Part shown: piece by piece, positions 50,215 to 62,919 of the stretch | Layout of the letters: every line of letters begins with the position of its first letter | Numbering within the stretch: the first letter of the stretch is position 1 | Translations under genes and position numbers: made by a program | The notes under the pieces: model-generated | The model's database searches: none | What the model saw: the letters and a program-made list of their open reading frames with translations, nothing else | What the model was told of the DNA's origin: nothing | Assembly: GCA_020536535.1 (NCBI GenBank) | Contig: JAHLWZ010000267.1 | Span: forward strand, 17,153-81,152 | Source: Pelomyxa schiedti | Taxonomy: Eukaryota > Evosea > Pelobiontida > Pelomyxidae | Reading direction: 5' to 3' | DNA length: 64,000 bases

Positions 50215-53200
50215 ATGGCAACGCGTGGTGGGGGTGGTAGTGTGCAGTCGAGTTCGGATCTTAAATGTCTCGACGAGAGTCACGTTATTGCAGTGTCTCA
50301 TTTGAAGTGTGCTTGGGATATTGGGTGGTTTTTTTTTTCGCCGTGCGCTTACTTCTCTGGAGTAATAAAGATCCTGTTTTGCAAATGAATAGTATTGTCG
50401 ATGCCTTCAATACCCATTTGACTGGTTGCGATAAATGCTTTGTGATGCATCATTCATTTTTGTATTTTGTTTGTGCAGGGAGCTCTTTAGTCAAATCCAA
50501 CATGTTTGGATCTCTAATTCCTGTTGATGAGTTTCTTTTGGTTCACAAGAACAATGTACCAGAGTTGGCCTGTAACCGAGGAGCTCCAGTCAGAAAAATC
50601 GCATGTGCCAGTCCTGCTCCATCAAATTAACAAACTTAAGATATCTCCTGGGGACAACATTGAAGAAGTGGGGAGATATAAGGTCATTATTCCTGCCCAG
50701 ATTTCATTTAGTCTTATTTTGTTTCTAGCAAACGTCTACCTGGTTTGGAGCCCATGGCATTTATGTTGTAAATGTACCTGTGGGGGATTATGGTCTAAGT
50801 TGGAGTGGCATAACGCCCTTACTTTTGGTATGCCTCTTACAGAAATTCACCTTATTCAACGCACAAGGGGGAAGGTTGCCACGTTCTCCATGATCCAAAT
50901 TTTCGTTTTGAAAGACTTCAACCTGTAAACACTCCTTACTTCAACCACGGAACACTCCACTTCTTGCGAGTTCCAATGGGGATGCTGGCTAAGGTTTTTC
51001 ATCTCTTTCAGAAAATATCTTCATTACTCGGCCTGAAGGTGTGGCATGGATCAGAAGCACTTATTCTTGAAGGAAGAATGCAGCCGTACATCTTCAATAC
51101 ACCACTCTTCAAGCTTGACACCCATGGCCTGCCAAAGGGAATTGTGTTCTTCAACGCCTCTGAGAAACTTGTGGTTCATAGCAACCTAAAGAGAATCATG
51201 CCTCATACTGGTGAAGTTGCTGTTACATACAACAATGGACAGTTAGCAATTTTTGAGCAATCTCCTACTGGAACAGTAACCTACTCAACCAAGTTCCCCT
51301 TTTCACCAATTGTAGCCAATTATAATTTCCAGTGCGACCCACATAGTCGATGGATTCTTATCTGTAAATACGGAGGTTACCAACAACCGCACCCTTTTCT
51401 CCTCTAAAGGATAGAAGACACTCATTTTTCCAAGCTCGTCAACTCAAAAGGCTAGGAAAAAAGAAAATCCCAAAGACAAGAATTACAAATATGAGGTTTC
51501 AGCTCAAACTTTACAATACCAAACTAATGGCTGTTTAGGTATTCCGTACCAAAGATGGTATGCCCGTTGGTCTCCAGATTTTGGCTGTGTACAATATAGC
51601 TGACCCCCACCTGACTTTAACGAGGCTTCAAAAGGGTCAAGTGGTTGCCCATATTGGTTAGTGTTCTCTACTCTAAAGTTTGTGACCGTATCTAGAGAGT
51701 GTAGTTGTAGCAGATATGGGAGTTGCCATCCAATCTTGTGCCTGCCACGATTTACAGAATACTGATCTCTCCAAAACATCGGAAAGAAATTTCTTGAAGT
51801 ACTTCCAAGACTCAGTCCGACAAAAGCTTAAGCATGACCTTCAAGTTGTTCCCTATGTCTTTTTGCCAAAGTAACATGCTTAGGAATATGGAATTGCTTT
51901 ATTGCGACTCAATATTGAAACACCTAAGGTATATTATTTCTCTTCATTGACCTCATTGATCATAGATTCTTGATGAAACTGTTGCAAGCCAAGTGGCGAA
52001 GATGGCTCTTATCACAGCTCAGGCTGATGCACAAGCTTCCGCACAGAGTAAGCAACTCTTGATAACACAATCACGGGCCGCACAGCAAGCTGAGCAGGAA
52101 CGCATTGAAGTGAGTTGTACCACACTCCTCCTTAGAAATAATTAACGAACTTTTTCACCCTGGCAGCAAGAAAGGTGTAATAAGGTACCCACAAGCTCTG
52201 AAATATCCTGGAAATTCAATTTCAATTTGAACAGAATATTGTGGATCAAGCGAGGGCTGAAGCTATCTCACGTCAATTCACACAGGCGGCAACCCTGGAA
52301 TCAGCAAGAATGGAAGCAGAGGCTGTACGCATAAAGTACTTTTTTTTTGTATGGTACCCAGGGCATTTATGAATAAGGATTCTATTGTTAGGGCATCAGC
52401 TGAAGCTGACGCGTCAAAGCTGTTAACCTGTGCTCAAGAAAAAGAAGCGGAGATGATATATAAATATGCAGTATATTCAAAGCTAAGACAAGCTGAGATG
52501 CTTGCCGACTCCCTTTCCAGAATTCCAACTTGCATTGTCCCAGACAATAGTATTTTCGCACCCCCACCAGCTGATCCACATACAAGTGAGGTTGTAATGG
52601 ATATATTTTGCGATGCCGATGGTGATGAGAACAGAGAGATCCAATGTGATCTCTGTCACACCTATCTTTTTGAGAACCTAACAACAGTATCAAAGTTTTC
52701 AACACCTGATTTTTCATCTTCCTCAACTCCAACTCCCATTGTCCACACAGCAGCATTTTCAACAGAAATTACTTTGGACCCTCCAAAACTACCGGTTCGT
52801 CAAGTTGATATTACACCAGAGGCAGCATTACTCCAAATAACGAAAGGAAATGCAAGATTTGTTTCAGGAGCTCTGTCAACAAAAGACTTTATTGCAATAC
52901 GTGAAGCTCTCTCAGGTGGCCAGCATCCCTATGCAGCTGTAGTAACTTGCACTGATTCGAGGGTTTGTCCAGGTAATCTAATTCCATTCAACATTTTTAA
53001 CCGGAAAAGAAATGATCTTTGATACGAACCTCGGAGACTTATTTGTGATAAGAACAGCAGGGAATGTTGTTCGCGATGTAGAACTTGGAAGTTTAGAGTA
53101 TGCGGTAACCCATGTGCGCGTTCCTCTGGTCATCGTCCTTGGGCATACAAAATGTGGTGCTATACAGGCTACATGCTCACAGGTTCTAAACGAATCCTCA

Positions 53201-53516
53201 TTCTTCGCCACACCAATCTCTCACAACTTTTACAGTTGAAAACGGACAAGAGGCACAAAAAATGCAAATTTGACAGTGTAATGGAAGAAATAATGCCCTC
53301 TGCCAAGTTGTCCCATAGTGACCTAGACCGCACGACCGTACATCACGTCACTGTCACAGCCAGAAAAGTACAGACATCTTGCCAATTGGCTCACAAAGCA
53401 ATAACTTGACACAGGTACGTGACAACGCAGTCATCAGGAAGGCGTTCCTGTCCGGCCGCGTCGCCGTTGTTCCCATGGTCTACAACATAACCTCAGGTCA
53501 TGCCACCCGTATATAG
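50215..53516 (+). CDS. SPFH/band-7 domain fused to beta carbonic anhydrase
   Basis: ATG at 50215 (MATRGGGGSVQSSSDLKCLD); early exons are the least certain. The SPFH part includes MPHTGEVAVTYNNGQLAIFE (about 51200), GMPVGLQILAVYNIADPHL (about 51560) and HIESVVVADMGVAIQSC, then a Gln/Ala-rich coiled coil (about 51970-52500). One uninterrupted exon, about 52365-52975, runs from SAEADASKLLTCAQEKEAEM in the SPFH coiled coil to CTDSRVCP of the carbonic anhydrase. After an intron come GDLFVIRTAGNVV, LGSLEYAVTHVRVPLVIVLG and HTKCGAI. Zinc ligands Cys (CTDSR), His and Cys (HTKC) and the Asp-Arg dyad are all present. The C-terminus AFLSGRVAVVPMVYNITSGH is typical, and the stop is at 53516. SPFH proteins form membrane rings or microdomains, so the enzyme may be held at a membrane to interconvert CO2 and bicarbonate there. 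No transmembrane helix is certain. Confidence 0.8.
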
Positions 53517-53657
53517 TATGTACAAATTATACAAAGAAGACAGTGCACCCATCTATCAACTCACCGCACCTTCCAAAAAAAATATAAAAAAAAAAAAAAC
53601 AAACCAAATCTGTTAATCGAAACCACCCACGCACCCATCACCAACACCCACCCTTTA

Positions 53658-56089
53658 ATGGGGGACGAAACACCAGGAGGTATCGACAGTACCCTCAAGT
53701 TCCTACTTAAAATGCCCAAGCCCGGCAGTGCGGCGCCAGTACCGTCCAACACCCCCCCGCTTCCAACAACCACCCTACTTCGAGGGCAACAACAACCGCC
53801 ACCACAGCAACCGCAGACACAATCAAAGACCACAAGCAGCAGCAGCAGCACACACGTAGGTTTGCAACACCGTGCCTCTTACTACGACGACGACTAGTGT
53901 TTGTGGTTGTTGGGTTGTAGGGTTGTTGTTGTTGATGTTCAGTGGTTACAACGCACAGTAGGGGCGGGGACCAGCACCAGCACCGGCGCGGGCACTGGCA
54001 CCGCAGGGGCAGGGGCTGGGGAGGAGCAGGGGAGGGGGAGCGTGACAGCCGGGGGGCTGAAGATAAAAGTACGGCTGGGCAAGTGGCCACCGCTTTCTCT
54101 GGTGCCTAGGCCGCTTGGTCCTTTACTCAGCTGTGCTGTGTCAAAGGTAGGCTTTTTGGTTTTGGATGGTGTTTTTGGTGTTTTTGTTTTTGTTTGGGAT
54201 TGTTGGGTTGGATTGTTGGTTGTCAGGAGGGAGTTGTGCCTAAGTACAGCGGAAAAGGAAGCTGTTTTGGAAAAATGGGCACCTGCAGAGATGGCATCCC
54301 TGAAAGATGAACTGTCACAGATGTCCTTGAAATTAAAGTAACAATCACTCCCCAAGAAACTGCCTGGGTTCCAATACTTATCTCCAACAGTGAAATACTT
54401 CAAACTTTGGCCAAACATCCACTATGTAATTCCTCTCTCATAGTTTGCTGCTAAAATATCTCAGGGGCGATTCTTAAACTGCCAGATGTGGTCTGTGGAA
54501 CAATGTATCTTTTATTTATTACTAACTGCGCTTAAGAATAGTACAAGTATTAGTAGTGAAGTCCCACCCGTAGCGGAGGAACAAGGTGATGAATCACATG
54601 GTACAACAACATTCCCTACTTTCACATGTTTTCCTCACAACCTTGACAGATTATGAAGACTATGACGAGGATTATCTAAGTGAAAGTGGAGATGAAAAGT
54701 TTGATAGTGAATCTCACTCGGGTGCTTTCCAGCAGCTCTCACCAACAAAGGGCGGAAAGAAGAAGGGGAAAACAAAAAGTAAGCAAAAACAAAAAACTGA
54801 TGTGCGACCTTCCTTGAGAAAGAGAAGAAAACGCAAAACGTACGGCGACCTCAGGTTTAAGTCCTTTTATTTGTGTAGTGCACAAACAAGAGTTTAGTGA
54901 TGATGACAGAGATAATGCCCCACAAGCGTATACTGTAACTTCATTCTGGGCTGCTATGGAACAGTACCTTCGCCCACTCTCTGAGAAGGACCTTGACTTC
55001 TTTACCCCAAGAGTATGCTTTAACAGACAATAACTACATCTATGACCATAGCAACAAATAGGAAGATGATATAAAAGCTGATCTCCCACCCCTTGGAGTA
55101 CATTACTCGATTTCCTGGTCACAAGACGATGATACTTTCCGCCCTGGTAATAACTCTACCACATTTTTTTTTCCTTTTTAAGAATTTCTCCAAGGACCCG
55201 GAGGCTCTTCCACGAGTACAGCACCACATGCTACTCGTCACGCAACACGCCTGGCCACCTCGAAATCATGTACATCTCTTCACGAACCTATGTATGGGAT
55301 TTCTAGTCCAGTGGGAAGTTCCCCATCCAGCAGCTTAGGCGGTGGTTCACTGAGCACTGTTGGTTTTACGTTTGGAGAACAAGACTCGGAGTCACCTTCA
55401 CTTGGAGACATCACCCAAAGGCTTTTGGCCGCCATGATAACGACTGATACCAAAATGGACCCACCAAAATCTATTGACAGTCTTGAAACACCAAAACCTT
55501 TGGATGCAAGGTGGCTATGTACTTCCACCTGTTGTCTTGCTTAACCTTGCCTTTCCCAGCTTGTTTACTGGGGCACCTATTCTGGAAGATAAAGTGAAAA
55601 CCGAATTAAAGAGTATCGGATTTCTTGATCCCCATTTCTCTCAAGTTGCATGTAAAACAACTTTAATAACTCACTAACTTTGAAAAGCTGGAAGTGTCTG
55701 GTAGGGAGGATGATGAAGTAAGTGAAAGCATTCGTGCTCGACTTGTACTTCTCCGTGAACAAAGAGAGAAGAACAACAAACTGAAGGCTGCCTACTTCTC
55801 CAACGTTAAAACCATGGTTAGTGTATTCGCACAATACCTTGTAAATTGATGATATGCAAGTAACCAACAAAACACCAGGTCCAACAACACAGAGGATTCC
55901 AGGAAAGATACCAGCAAGTACAAAACCTAGATGATGAATTCAAAAAATTCATAGCGGTGTGCTTCCGTGAACCAACACCACAACTTTTCTCCTTCACTAA
56001 CAACAAACACAACAGAAACAAAACCGAAAAAGAAGAAAAGCAGCAGCGTTGGCCAAAGAACCACTCGGCGAGTAGAAAGGAAGTTCTAA
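53658..56089 (+). CDS. ADA3: Transcriptional adaptor Ada3 (SAGA/ADA subunit)
   Basis: Starts at ATG 53658 with a low-complexity first exon (MGDETPGGIDSTLKFLLKMP, then Gln/Pro/Ser). After several introns come an acidic stretch EDYDEDYLSESGDEKFDSES and a Lys-rich basic stretch. The core signature is SFWAAMEQYLRPLSEKDLDF, FTPREDDIKADLPPLGVHYS (about 54930-55115), matching the conserved Ada3 region around the DDIxxPPLGxHY motif. The C-terminal part has LFTGAPILEDKVKTELKSIG, LDPHF and the long helix RLVLLREQREKNNKLKAAYF (about 55740-55800). It ends with a basic tail at TAA 56087-56089. Ada3 links Gcn5 and Ada2 in the histone acetyltransferase module. An upstream start cannot be excluded. Confidence 0.83.
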
Positions 56090-56204
56090 AATCCTTTGGC
56101 CCTCGGCGTTCTAATTTGGTTCTAATTGTGCCGAACAAATTTGATTTGCTTTTCAATTGGTTTTTTGTCAAAAGCAATCCTTTGCCGAACAGAACTAGGC
56201 GCCG

Positions 56205-59200
56205 ATGGCCGCACGAGAGCGAGATCCACAGAAACTACCGGCCAGAGAAGATGCGCTTTTTAAATCGCTTTGCGTGAGTAATTTATCTTTGCGCGGTGGT
56301 AGCGAGAAACGACGGTTCGCGACTGTTGTCTAATTTTCTTTTCCGGTTTTTTCCACTCTTTTTGGTGTGTTTTGCGTTGTAGAAACACTACGAAGCAAAG
56401 GCGTACAAGAAGGCACTGAAGGCTGCTGACCAGATTTTGGAAGGGTTTCCTACCCATGGAGGTTCGTTGTGTTCTTTTTTCTCCCTGCTTCTTGTAAAAG
56501 CGAGCAGAAACACTTGCCATGAAGGGGCTCGTGCTCAGTTGTGATGGCAAAAAAACGGAAGGACTCGAGCTGATTAAGCTTGGTCTCAAGAACAACATGT
56601 CCAGTCACGTCTGTATCCAAATAGAAAAAACCCCTTTTCTTTCAGTATCTTGTGTTCTCCTTCACTCCCTTTTACCTTACAGCATGGCATGTCTATGGCC
56701 TTTATCATAGAGCAGAACATAACTACGCTGATGCAATTAAATGCTATCAGAATGCTTTGAAACATGATAAAGTATAGCCCTTCTCCCGGTATTAACTAAA
56801 TAATCAAAAGGACAATCTTACAATTTTGCGGGATTTGAGCTTATTACAAATCCACTTGCGGGACCGAGATGGTTTTGTGGTACATAGGTCCCAACATTCT
56901 GTTCCTATGGTAATTGGATTTAGGAAACACGACAACATCTTTTCCAACTGCGTCCAACACATCTTAATAACTGGATCGGCTATGTTGTAGCTCTACACCT
57001 TCAAGGCTCATTGCCTTTGGCCATTCAATCAATGGAAAGATATCTCGAAATTCTTAATGTAATACTGTCTTCCTCGAGATTATTTTTGAATAAACCTTGT
57101 GCACGTGCAGAAACCAGAGAAACCTGACTACGAATACTCTGAGCAGCTTCTCTATTACATAATGCTAATGGAGGAAGCAGGAATGGAGGGACAAGCCCTG
57201 GATTACCTCGAAAAAATGGAAATGGTAAAAACCTTTGAGAAACTTGCATATTCTATTTTGGACTGAGTGTTGTAATAGCAAATTGTTGACAAGCTGGATA
57301 TTCAACAGATAAGAGGCCGCCTTTTGCTTAAAGTGAACAAAGCAAAAGCAAGAGATCAATACCAAAAATTACTTGGTTTCTATCTTCCCATTCCAGGCCA
57401 ACAACTTTGCTCAACACAAATCAGAAATAAATCCAGAGAATAAAGATTATCACAATGGTCTCATGGCAGCATATGACTTCACCAGCACTCCAAGTGAAAC
57501 ATTTTTTTGAATGTGTGTGTCCTCACTTCTTAAAGGTACGGAAGAAGAAAAACACCAACAAATGGCTTCTTTTGATGAAGTGTACACTGCAATTGAGAAA
57601 AAGTTCCCTTCTAGCCATCTATGCAAACAGCTACACCTTACTGGCCCTCTCGAACGTATTACTATTAACCCCCTTGCCTCTGTTTCACCACTCTACAGTT
57701 ACTAGGTTCATGGTCTTGTTAGACGCCTTTTTCCGCAACCTTCTTCGAAGAGGAACCCCTACTCTCTTTACTTTAATAAAACCTGTGTACCGTGATGCGT
57801 CCAAAGTAAGACTCTTTCTTCTTAACCTGCCACTCATTGGGGTTTCTTTGTCTGTTTTTCTATGTAGATACCGCACATTGAAGAACTTCTTATGTCGTAT
57901 GTGAAAAGTTTTGAGTCATCTCACACTTTCCCCAACGACTCTGGCACCATCGATACACCAGTTACAATGTTGTGGCTGTATCTTCTTGTTGCTCAGCACT
58001 ATAGCTGTCTGGGACAACAGGAAAATGCACTTAGTTTTGTGGACCGTGCAATCCAACACACTCCAACCTCAATCGACGCTCGTGCATGTAAAGCCAGAAT
58101 TCTTCGAGTAAGAATCTTTAGCCATTTTCTATTTCAAATGACTTTTAGCGCAATCTAAAGGTCACCACATCGTAGCGTGCAGGTAACATTCAGGAGGCAG
58201 CTGATGTGTATGATGGAGCAAGACGTCTCGACTATGCCGATCGTTATCTTAACACAAGAGCTACCAAATACCTTCTTCGTGCTGACCGATCAACTATAGC
58301 CATCGCCACTATAGCACTGTTCTTAAAGGTCACATTTTGTCGCTTATCCCTTCAATGTGACGTTGGGTAAGGAAGGGGAAAATACCTTGGCTACATTGAC
58401 TGATATGCAGTGCATGTGGTTTGAAAACGAGTTGTCTAAGTACTTCAGTTGTCTTTCCCTTCGAAATTTCATGCATGGTTAGGTGCTATGTTCGCCTTGG
58501 ACAAAATTCCCGGGCATTGAAAAATCTTGTTGCTACCATGAAGCATTTCGATGATTACATTGAGGACCAATTTGATTTCCATTACTATTGTTTCCGAAAG
58601 ATGACTGTGAGAGCTTATCTGGGACTCATGAGATTTGTGGATTCTGTTTACAAGAACAAGTTCTATGTGGATGCAGGTCTGACGCTTGTTAAGGTAAATA
58701 CGACACTTGCATAGTTCTTTTCTTATTCTATGGTAGATTTATTTGGCGATACATAAAAACCCTGCTTTGAAGACCCCTTCTCCTGCAATTTCTACCACCA
58801 CTTCTTCGTCAGCAACCACCGCTTCTGACAAAGCAACCCCTGCCAAGGTCAAGTCAAAGAAGTCTGAGCCAGAAAAAAAAGGTTGGTTGAAATTACTGTA
58901 AGCCCACTTACTTTTTTAGATGCCTCTAAAAAAAAAGGGAAGACACCTTCAAAACCTGCAGTTGTCGATCCCGATCCTGAGGGCATTACCCTACTTTCTG
59001 TATGCTGTTGACTGTCAAGGAGTTCTCTTATTATTTTCAGGGAGTCACTGCCCCCCTTGGTGAAGCAATGAAAATTTTGAATAATTTGAATTCATTCTCC
59101 GCCAACGTGCTTGATGTTCATACTGTAGGATTTGAGGTTTTCATGCTTGCAGGTTTTTACGTATTCCTTTTGTTACGCAGCTGAATCACTATTCTACAGA

Positions 59201-59833
59201 GAAGTATTTGATGGCGTTGCGTGCCATCAACCAGGCAGCTGCAGTTACCTCTTATTCACACCCAGCAGTCCACAAAATGGCCATGGAATTCTTCCACACA
59301 GGTACACCCAAGTACTCTCAATTATTGCTCACACTTTAAAGTTGACCCTAAGATGTCCACATTGCCACCCCAAGTCACCCAGGTCATTGAAACACAAAGA
59401 GCACTGATCATCCCCGCAAATACCACACTTCCCCAAGTCAACGCAACCTTTATTGCAAATGCGGGACATAATTCTGTTGCCCATGCCACTTCGGCACTCC
59501 AATGTGCGTTCCTCCTGGACCCACCCTCAGTCACTACAGCAGTAGCACTTTTTGACAGTGTTTCCCTTAAACAATCAGACTACACCAGCATCAAGGTACA
59601 AAGGTGTTGCTTCATGCTGTATTAACTTGTTTCAAAAGGATTGCATTGAAGCTGTGGAAGTGCTAAAGTCACTCCAGCTTACCGAGGCAGCAGAGAAACT
59701 TATGACACGGTGTAACACACTAATGCCATTGGCAACATCTTTCCAAAGACCCATACAGCCCCCAGTTCCAGTAGCAGCCGTAGCACCAGAACCAACCTCC
59801 ACCACTCCAGTGGTGGGTGAAAAGTCCTCCTAG
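56205..59833 (+). CDS. NAA15: N-alpha-acetyltransferase auxiliary subunit NAA15
   Basis: ATG at 56205 ([20 protein letters not shown]). About 15 short introns. TPR motifs match NAA15 in order: [110 protein letters not shown]. Later come [31 protein letters not shown]-like sequence (here [15 protein letters not shown]), [20 protein letters not shown] and ATKYLLR. A Lys/Ser-rich segment (about 58790-58945) corresponds to the usual charged insert. The stop is at 59833. NAA15 anchors the catalytic NAA10 to the ribosome in the NatA complex, which acetylates nascent N-termini after Met removal. Confidence 0.93.
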
Positions 59834-60849
59834 ATACACCGCACCCTAACAAAAATCGATTGTGACTTGCTAGTCACAAATACTTCCTTTCCAACCTCTC
59901 TTTACTTAATTTCCCAAATCAATACACAGTGGAAGCACGTAGGTGCTTACAAAGTTGTTGAGAGTGAGTACTGCCTCGCACGTCACCACGCGTTCTATGT
60001 CCTGTGCTCTTGGGAAAAGCTCACAGTATTTGCTTGTGTTTGTCGCCACAACACTATCCAAAACAACTTGCCAAGGCTCCTGTTCATTTGGTTATGTGTT
60101 GTGCATGTTGTTGTGTGCATACGCTCGCTGTACTTCTCTCTGTGTGTAGTTGGGTGAGTTCTGTTCCAAGTTCCAACATTTTCACTACACACGAGGAAAC
60201 CTAAGAAGGGGAGAGCAAATTGAGTGAAATTGTTGAGTACAAGAGCACCTACTAGGGAGGGGTAGTCATTGTTTGTTGTGTTGGTGGTTTGCTCGCCATT
60301 CTCAGGCAACTGAAATTGTTGTTTGGGTGATATGGGAGAAGCTACTACACCCCACTTTGGGAAGTTCCTTGACGAAACACCCTCCGCAATCTCGAGGATG
60401 CGAGGATTGCGGAAAACAAGGGCCGGAGTTTCGGAAGTGGTGGCAAGGGTGTGGAGAAAGTCTGTGACTTCGCAGTGATGTGCCTAGAATCCCACCTTAA
60501 AATGTGGTGATGATTAAACGTGGAGGAGTTATTGGCACCTCGATCGTGCATATTGCGTACTGCTGCAGTATCAGGCAAATTCCAGTAACTGCTGCAGTGG
60601 ATTCAGGATACTTGGCCCAGAAGTCTTCATACCACTCTATAGCAATCAGTACCATGTCTAACAAAGAAAAGAAAAACTTACTATCTATCTGCTTCTTTGT
60701 TGTACCGTTTTGTACAAACTCGGATACAAAACAAACTCTGCTGATTCGTTGCTGATATCAATCCCCCAAGAAAAAAAACATTATAACAAAAACAAACAAA
60801 AAAAAAGCACCAAAACCAAATGGAAACAAAAAGCAGCATACACGATTAG
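59834..60849. other. Low-information region with uncertain minus-strand exons
   Basis: No family can be recognised. The best coding-like piece is on the minus strand at about 60655-60500, reading MVLIAIEWYEDFWAKYPEST and on. It may be a later exon of the gene starting at 61159. Other ORFs (for example 60309-59995 minus) lack support. The 3' UTR of NAA15 must lie at the left end. Confidence 0.35.
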
Positions 60850-61159
60850 CAGTCTGGTAGTAGTCACGAGTCATATCCCATAATGTCTTACGCGACGGTG
60901 GTGTCATTAACGGGGTTGGGCTGGGACTTGGCCCACTGGCCAAATCCGAATCTGGAGACCAACTGACTGAAACAACCCCAGGTTCACCAGAGGCACCATC
61001 GCCCTTGTCCTTGGCTGCAGTGCCACCACTTTCACGCTCAGTTCTACTCTGTTCAAAATGAACGCGAGTAGTGCGGCCAAGTGGCTGTAATGTCTTACTT
61101 ATGGGTGCAGCGGTTGTGCTGCTTGTCACGGCAGTTGTTGAGGTCCTCGTTCTCAGCAT
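60850..61159 (-). CDS. First exon of an uncertain hypothetical gene
   Basis: ATG at 61159 (MLRTRTSTTAVTSSTTAAPI) opens a Ser/Thr/Gly-rich exon with an acidic-Pro segment, then RKTLWDMTRDYYQTAN before a probable donor GTGTATG at about 60840. Downstream exons toward 60500 could not be joined in frame with confidence. The product is unrecognised. It is divergent from the following gene across 226 bp, which fits a real transcription start. Confidence 0.4.
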
Positions 61160-61385
61160 TACACAAGCCAAAACGAACTGGCTGAATAAAAGAAACACCA
61201 GTTGGCTGAATAAAAAAAACACCAGACCGCCGGATCCTGAGCGACGATAACGAAAATGACAGCGTTCCGGTCCGTTGATTATTTTATTCCGCCAGTTCGA
61301 AACCAAAAAAAAACCATGCGCCTTGATTACGTGTGTGGAGAAAGGGGCACTTCCAGCCCACGGTGCCCAATTAAAAAAGAACAAA

Positions 61386-62870
61386 ATGGCAGAACATAGG
61401 CGCCCGCAACCACCAAAACCGAAAAAGCCCAGGAAAAACCCTGACCGAGAGTGCGAGTCCCACAATGTCGCCGAAGACGAGACTCTTACGCCCCCTTTTT
61501 CTCTGCTCTCGTCGCCCGCGTCGCCATCGGAGCTCCCAACAGGCATGTCCTCTTCGTCCTCATGGCAGCTGCGGGACCAGTTCGTTTCCCTGCTGTTGTC
61601 CGCGCACCCCCGCTGCGGCAGCAGTTGCAAACCCCTCCGTTGCTCTTCTTCTACACGTCATGGCGACGTCACGTCCAAATCGCACCAGCAACTGCGGCGC
61701 CGATGGTTCAACAACAGGCAATTCCAGCAGGGCGCCAAGGTGGTTTGGGAATGGCTTGTGTACTCGCCGACGTGGATGTTCCGCATGCGGTTCCAGCGCG
61801 AGAGCCTGGTCACCTTCCGCTTCTTGCCACTTATGGGATCTCTCGTTGGGGGTGTCAAGTGCTGGAGGGACGAGAGGCCCAAGTGCAAAGTTGTGTGTGT
61901 CAACGACACCAACGTCCTCTGTGAGTACAAACCAAACGACACCGAGATCTGCTTTGACCTCGTCAGCATCGAGACCAGGAAGAGGCTGATCTCGTGGAAG
62001 ACAAAGGCCACTTACTTCACCAATGGGAAGTGGTTGGTGATGGCACCACACGAGGGCCGGGACATCGAAGTGACGCCCCTTTGGCAGGATCCACAGCAGC
62101 AGCTGCGTTTCGACGAAGATGGTGACGTCACGCGCGCAATTGCAGGCACCCCCCGCGGCCTGGTGACGTCACTTTGCTGCTCCCAGGCCTTCCTCTGGTT
62201 CAACAGGTCTGTTCTTGATGAAGCCGTGATTGTCACGTTTCAGAGGCGCTCGGATTTCAGCTGTTGGATACGATTTCGGCTTGTTGATGTGGCACAGTTA
62301 TGGTCAACAAGGAAATTCACTGAACTGAGCAGAACCAAGACTGACTTGAACTCAAACATCGCTATTGATTTTCAAACTTTCTGCACAAGAGTATATGCTG
62401 GGTTGGTTCTCACAAAACACACTGGTGACCACTGTTTTATCCTTCTCATACGCACTCTGATATATGGAAATCTTGGGAAGTATATTGTTGAAGTTGAAGA
62501 AAGAACCGGCAAGCAAAGAGTACTGGCCAAGTTTGATAATAATAGGGTTGGGCATTCTATTTACCAAATGACTGGTTCATTGTATTGCATTCAATGCATG
62601 GAAGAGACTGAAAAGTGGTGGAAATTAATGGATTGCAACTCTGTAAACAAGCTGGCGGCACTGAGGGTTGGCGCTATCCCATCGGGCTGTGCAGATTTCA
62701 TTGCTGAGGGTGGGCTCCTCTTCACTTCCAGACCTGCAACTGATGGCATTTATTCCGTTGAGGTGACTAGAAGTTCTAACAGCCAGTCAATGCAAAACGA
62801 ACTTCTTTTACTCATCAAGTACACTGAGGCTACTGCTTTGAAACCGTCTTCTTTTCTTCTGCATTGGTAA
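61386..62870 (+). CDS. Single-exon hypothetical protein, possibly a lineage-specific family
   Basis: ATG at 61386 (MAEHRRPQPPKPKKPRKNPD) to stop at 62870, one exon of about 494 codons, unusual in this intron-rich window. The N-terminus is basic and Pro-rich. A conserved-looking head reads LRDQFVSLLLSAHPRCG. It is followed by KVVWEWLVYSPTWMFRMRF and a long series of beta strands with Trp and Cys (VCVNDTNVLCEYKP, FLWFNRSVLDEAVIVTF, YIVEVEERTGKQRVLAKF). This resembles a propeller-like or F-box-associated fold, but I cannot name it. GC content falls steadily from 5' to 3'. Confidence 0.72.
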   Translation: MAEHRRPQPPKPKKPRKNPDRECESHNVAEDETLTPPFSLLSSPASPSELPTGMSSSSSWQLRDQFVSLLLSAHPRCGSSCKPLRCSSSTRHGDVTSKSHQQLRRRWFNNRQFQQGAKVVWEWLVYSPTWMFRMRFQRESLVTFRFLPLMGSLVGGVKCWRDERPKCKVVCVNDTNVLCEYKPNDTEICFDLVSIETRKRLISWKTKATYFTNGKWLVMAPHEGRDIEVTPLWQDPQQQLRFDEDGDVTRAIAGTPRGLVTSLCCSQAFLWFNRSVLDEAVIVTFQRRSDFSCWIRFRLVDVAQLWSTRKFTELSRTKTDLNSNIAIDFQTFCTRVYAGLVLTKHTGDHCFILLIRTLIYGNLGKYIVEVEERTGKQRVLAKFDNNRVGHSIYQMTGSLYCIQCMEETEKWWKLMDCNSVNKLAALRVGAIPSGCADFIAEGGLLFTSRPATDGIYSVEVTRSSNSQSMQNELLLLIKYTEATALKPSSFLLHW

Positions 62871-62919
62871 TAATAAGAGAATCCTCCTGTATTTCTATCG
62901 ACGCAAGAACTTTTTTTTA

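Noticed and set aside
53939-54418. 159-codon minus ORF opposite Ada3
   Set aside because: Pro/Ala-rich shadow of a Gly-rich low-complexity exon.
60758-61630. 290-codon minus ORF spanning the divergent start region
   Set aside because: It runs across the promoter and 5' exon of the plus-strand gene at 61386; only the part from the ATG at 61159 has some support.
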